From assembly GCA_028285305.1 (NCBI GenBank), contig JANQPV010000068.1:1-64000 (forward strand): DNA of 64,000 bases, in the 5' to 3' direction. Position 1 is the first letter of the stretch. Each line of letters opens with the position of its first letter. This document shows positions 63,568 to 64,000 of the stretch, in pieces. Both the position numbers and the translations under genes were made by a program. A model generated the notes under the pieces. It ran no database searches, had not been told where the DNA came from, and saw only the letters and a program-made list of their open reading frames with translations. The DNA comes from Alphaproteobacteria bacterium (GTDB lineage Bacteria > Pseudomonadota > Alphaproteobacteria > SMXP01).

Positions 63568-64000
63568 TCAACGCGGATCTATCGGCTTTGGGGCACCGAC
63601 TTCTGTCTCGATGATAGCGGCGGCCTCCAGACAGAGGTCTTCGCGCCAAAGGTCTGCATACACCTGAATACCCGTCGCCAAACCATCTGCGCTACCGGTG
63701 GGGAGCGCCACGGAGGGAAGGCCTAGCACGTTGCCCGGCGTTATGAACCGAATTGTATCAAGGGTGGTGTCCAACCCGGCTTGCGGATCCAGATCCGCAT
63801 CGGCCGGCCACGGCGTCCGGCACCAGGTGGGGCCGATGACAACCGGGTAGTCGGCAAAAAACTCTGACCACAGACGGGTCAGACGCGAACGCTCCGTGTG
63901 GACCACGGCGCCCTCCATTTTGCTGGGGGAGAAGCGATCGCAGAGTTGAACCAACACGGCTTGCAGCGGCGGTGTCAAGACGGTCTCCAACAACGGCAGA
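63568..64000 (-). CDS. Amidase (GatA-like signature family), C-terminal part, cut by window end
   Basis: The frame runs to the window end without a start, so only the C-terminal about 140 residues are seen. The segment FITPGNVLGLPSVALPTG and GLATGIQVYADLWREDLCLEAAAIIE is typical of amidase C-termini (the N-x-x-G-x-P-x-x-x-x-P and E-x-x-L-x-x-A pattern). The Ser-cisSer-Lys catalytic triad lies outside the window. Confidence 0.82.
   Translation of the reverse strand, partial: LPLLETVLTPPLQAVLVQLCDRFSPSKMEGAVVHTERSRLTRLWSEFFADYPVVIGPTWCRTPWPADADLDPQAGLDTTLDTIRFITPGNVLGLPSVALPTGSADGLATGIQVYADLWREDLCLEAAAIIETEVGAPKPIDPR

Overview
The window looks like a chromosomal segment of an alphaproteobacterium of medium GC with a strong lipid and acyl-CoA catabolic profile (a Parvibaculales/Rhodobiaceae-like lineage is my guess, not proven). 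Supporting signs are the alphaproteobacterial gene order glyA-nrdR-ribD-ribE-ribBA-ribH-nusB-thiL, a K+-independent proton pyrophosphatase, an Asp-rich (Mg-type) HemB, a DUF6898-type small protein, an LdtR-like MarR regulator, and many acyl-CoA synthetases, acyl-CoA dehydrogenases and crotonases. I see no rRNA, tRNA, transposase, phage or CRISPR array.

Layout. 1-17 kb: hppA, then a mixed set of lipid/xenobiotic enzymes (FemAB-like acyltransferase, SDR, VOC protein, thiolase-like protein and acyl-CoA ligase in divergent orientation, MAPEG protein, beta-propeller, alpha/beta hydrolase plus hotdog thioesterase, DDN-type reductase, crotonase, luciferase-like oxidoreductase, Baeyer-Villiger-type monooxygenase). 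17-24 kb: housekeeping riboflavin/glyA/nusB/thiL cluster. 24-28.6 kb: a probable catabolic operon (two acyl-CoA dehydrogenase-fold flavoproteins, a crotonase, a nitroreductase) divergent from a TetR regulator, with a perfect inverted repeat between them. 28.7-31.5 kb: an AT-richer lipoprotein hydrolase, the DUF6898 protein and the LdtR-like regulator. 31.7-34.8 kb: valine catabolism (isobutyryl-CoA dehydrogenase, 3-hydroxyisobutyryl-CoA hydrolase, 3-hydroxyisobutyrate dehydrogenase). 35-42 kb: acyl-CoA synthetase, epoxide hydrolase-like protein, hemB, RhlE-like helicase, coniferyl-aldehyde-type dehydrogenase. 42-49 kb: signalling and transport (diguanylate cyclase, OxyR-like regulator, a single-domain voltage-gated sodium channel in a three-gene operon, small unknown genes, an SbtA/SbtB bicarbonate transporter pair). 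49-64 kb: crotonase, YjbR protein, glutaminase, typA, membrane acyltransferase, DCC protein, saccharopine dehydrogenase-like/DUF4166 protein, SDR, sulfotransferase, an MFS-GNAT fusion, an amidohydrolase overlapping a CobW-type GTPase, a second DDN-type protein and the C-terminal part of an amidase cut by the window end.

Most notable: (i) a ~106-bp intergenic element with two hairpins and CTAG-containing ends, present three times, once supplying the hppA stop codon and once nested inside a second palindromic repeat family; (ii) a riboflavin operon in which both nominally bifunctional enzymes have lost one active site (the RibA half of RibBA and the deaminase half of RibD); (iii) a NaV channel operon with a 46-residue membrane peptide and an unknown multi-pass protein; (iv) an MFS transporter fused to a GNAT domain; (v) an OxyR-like regulator that lacks the peroxidatic cysteine but has an OxyR-like ATAG-N7-CTAT site upstream. 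Similarity statements come from reading the sequence; no database search was run.
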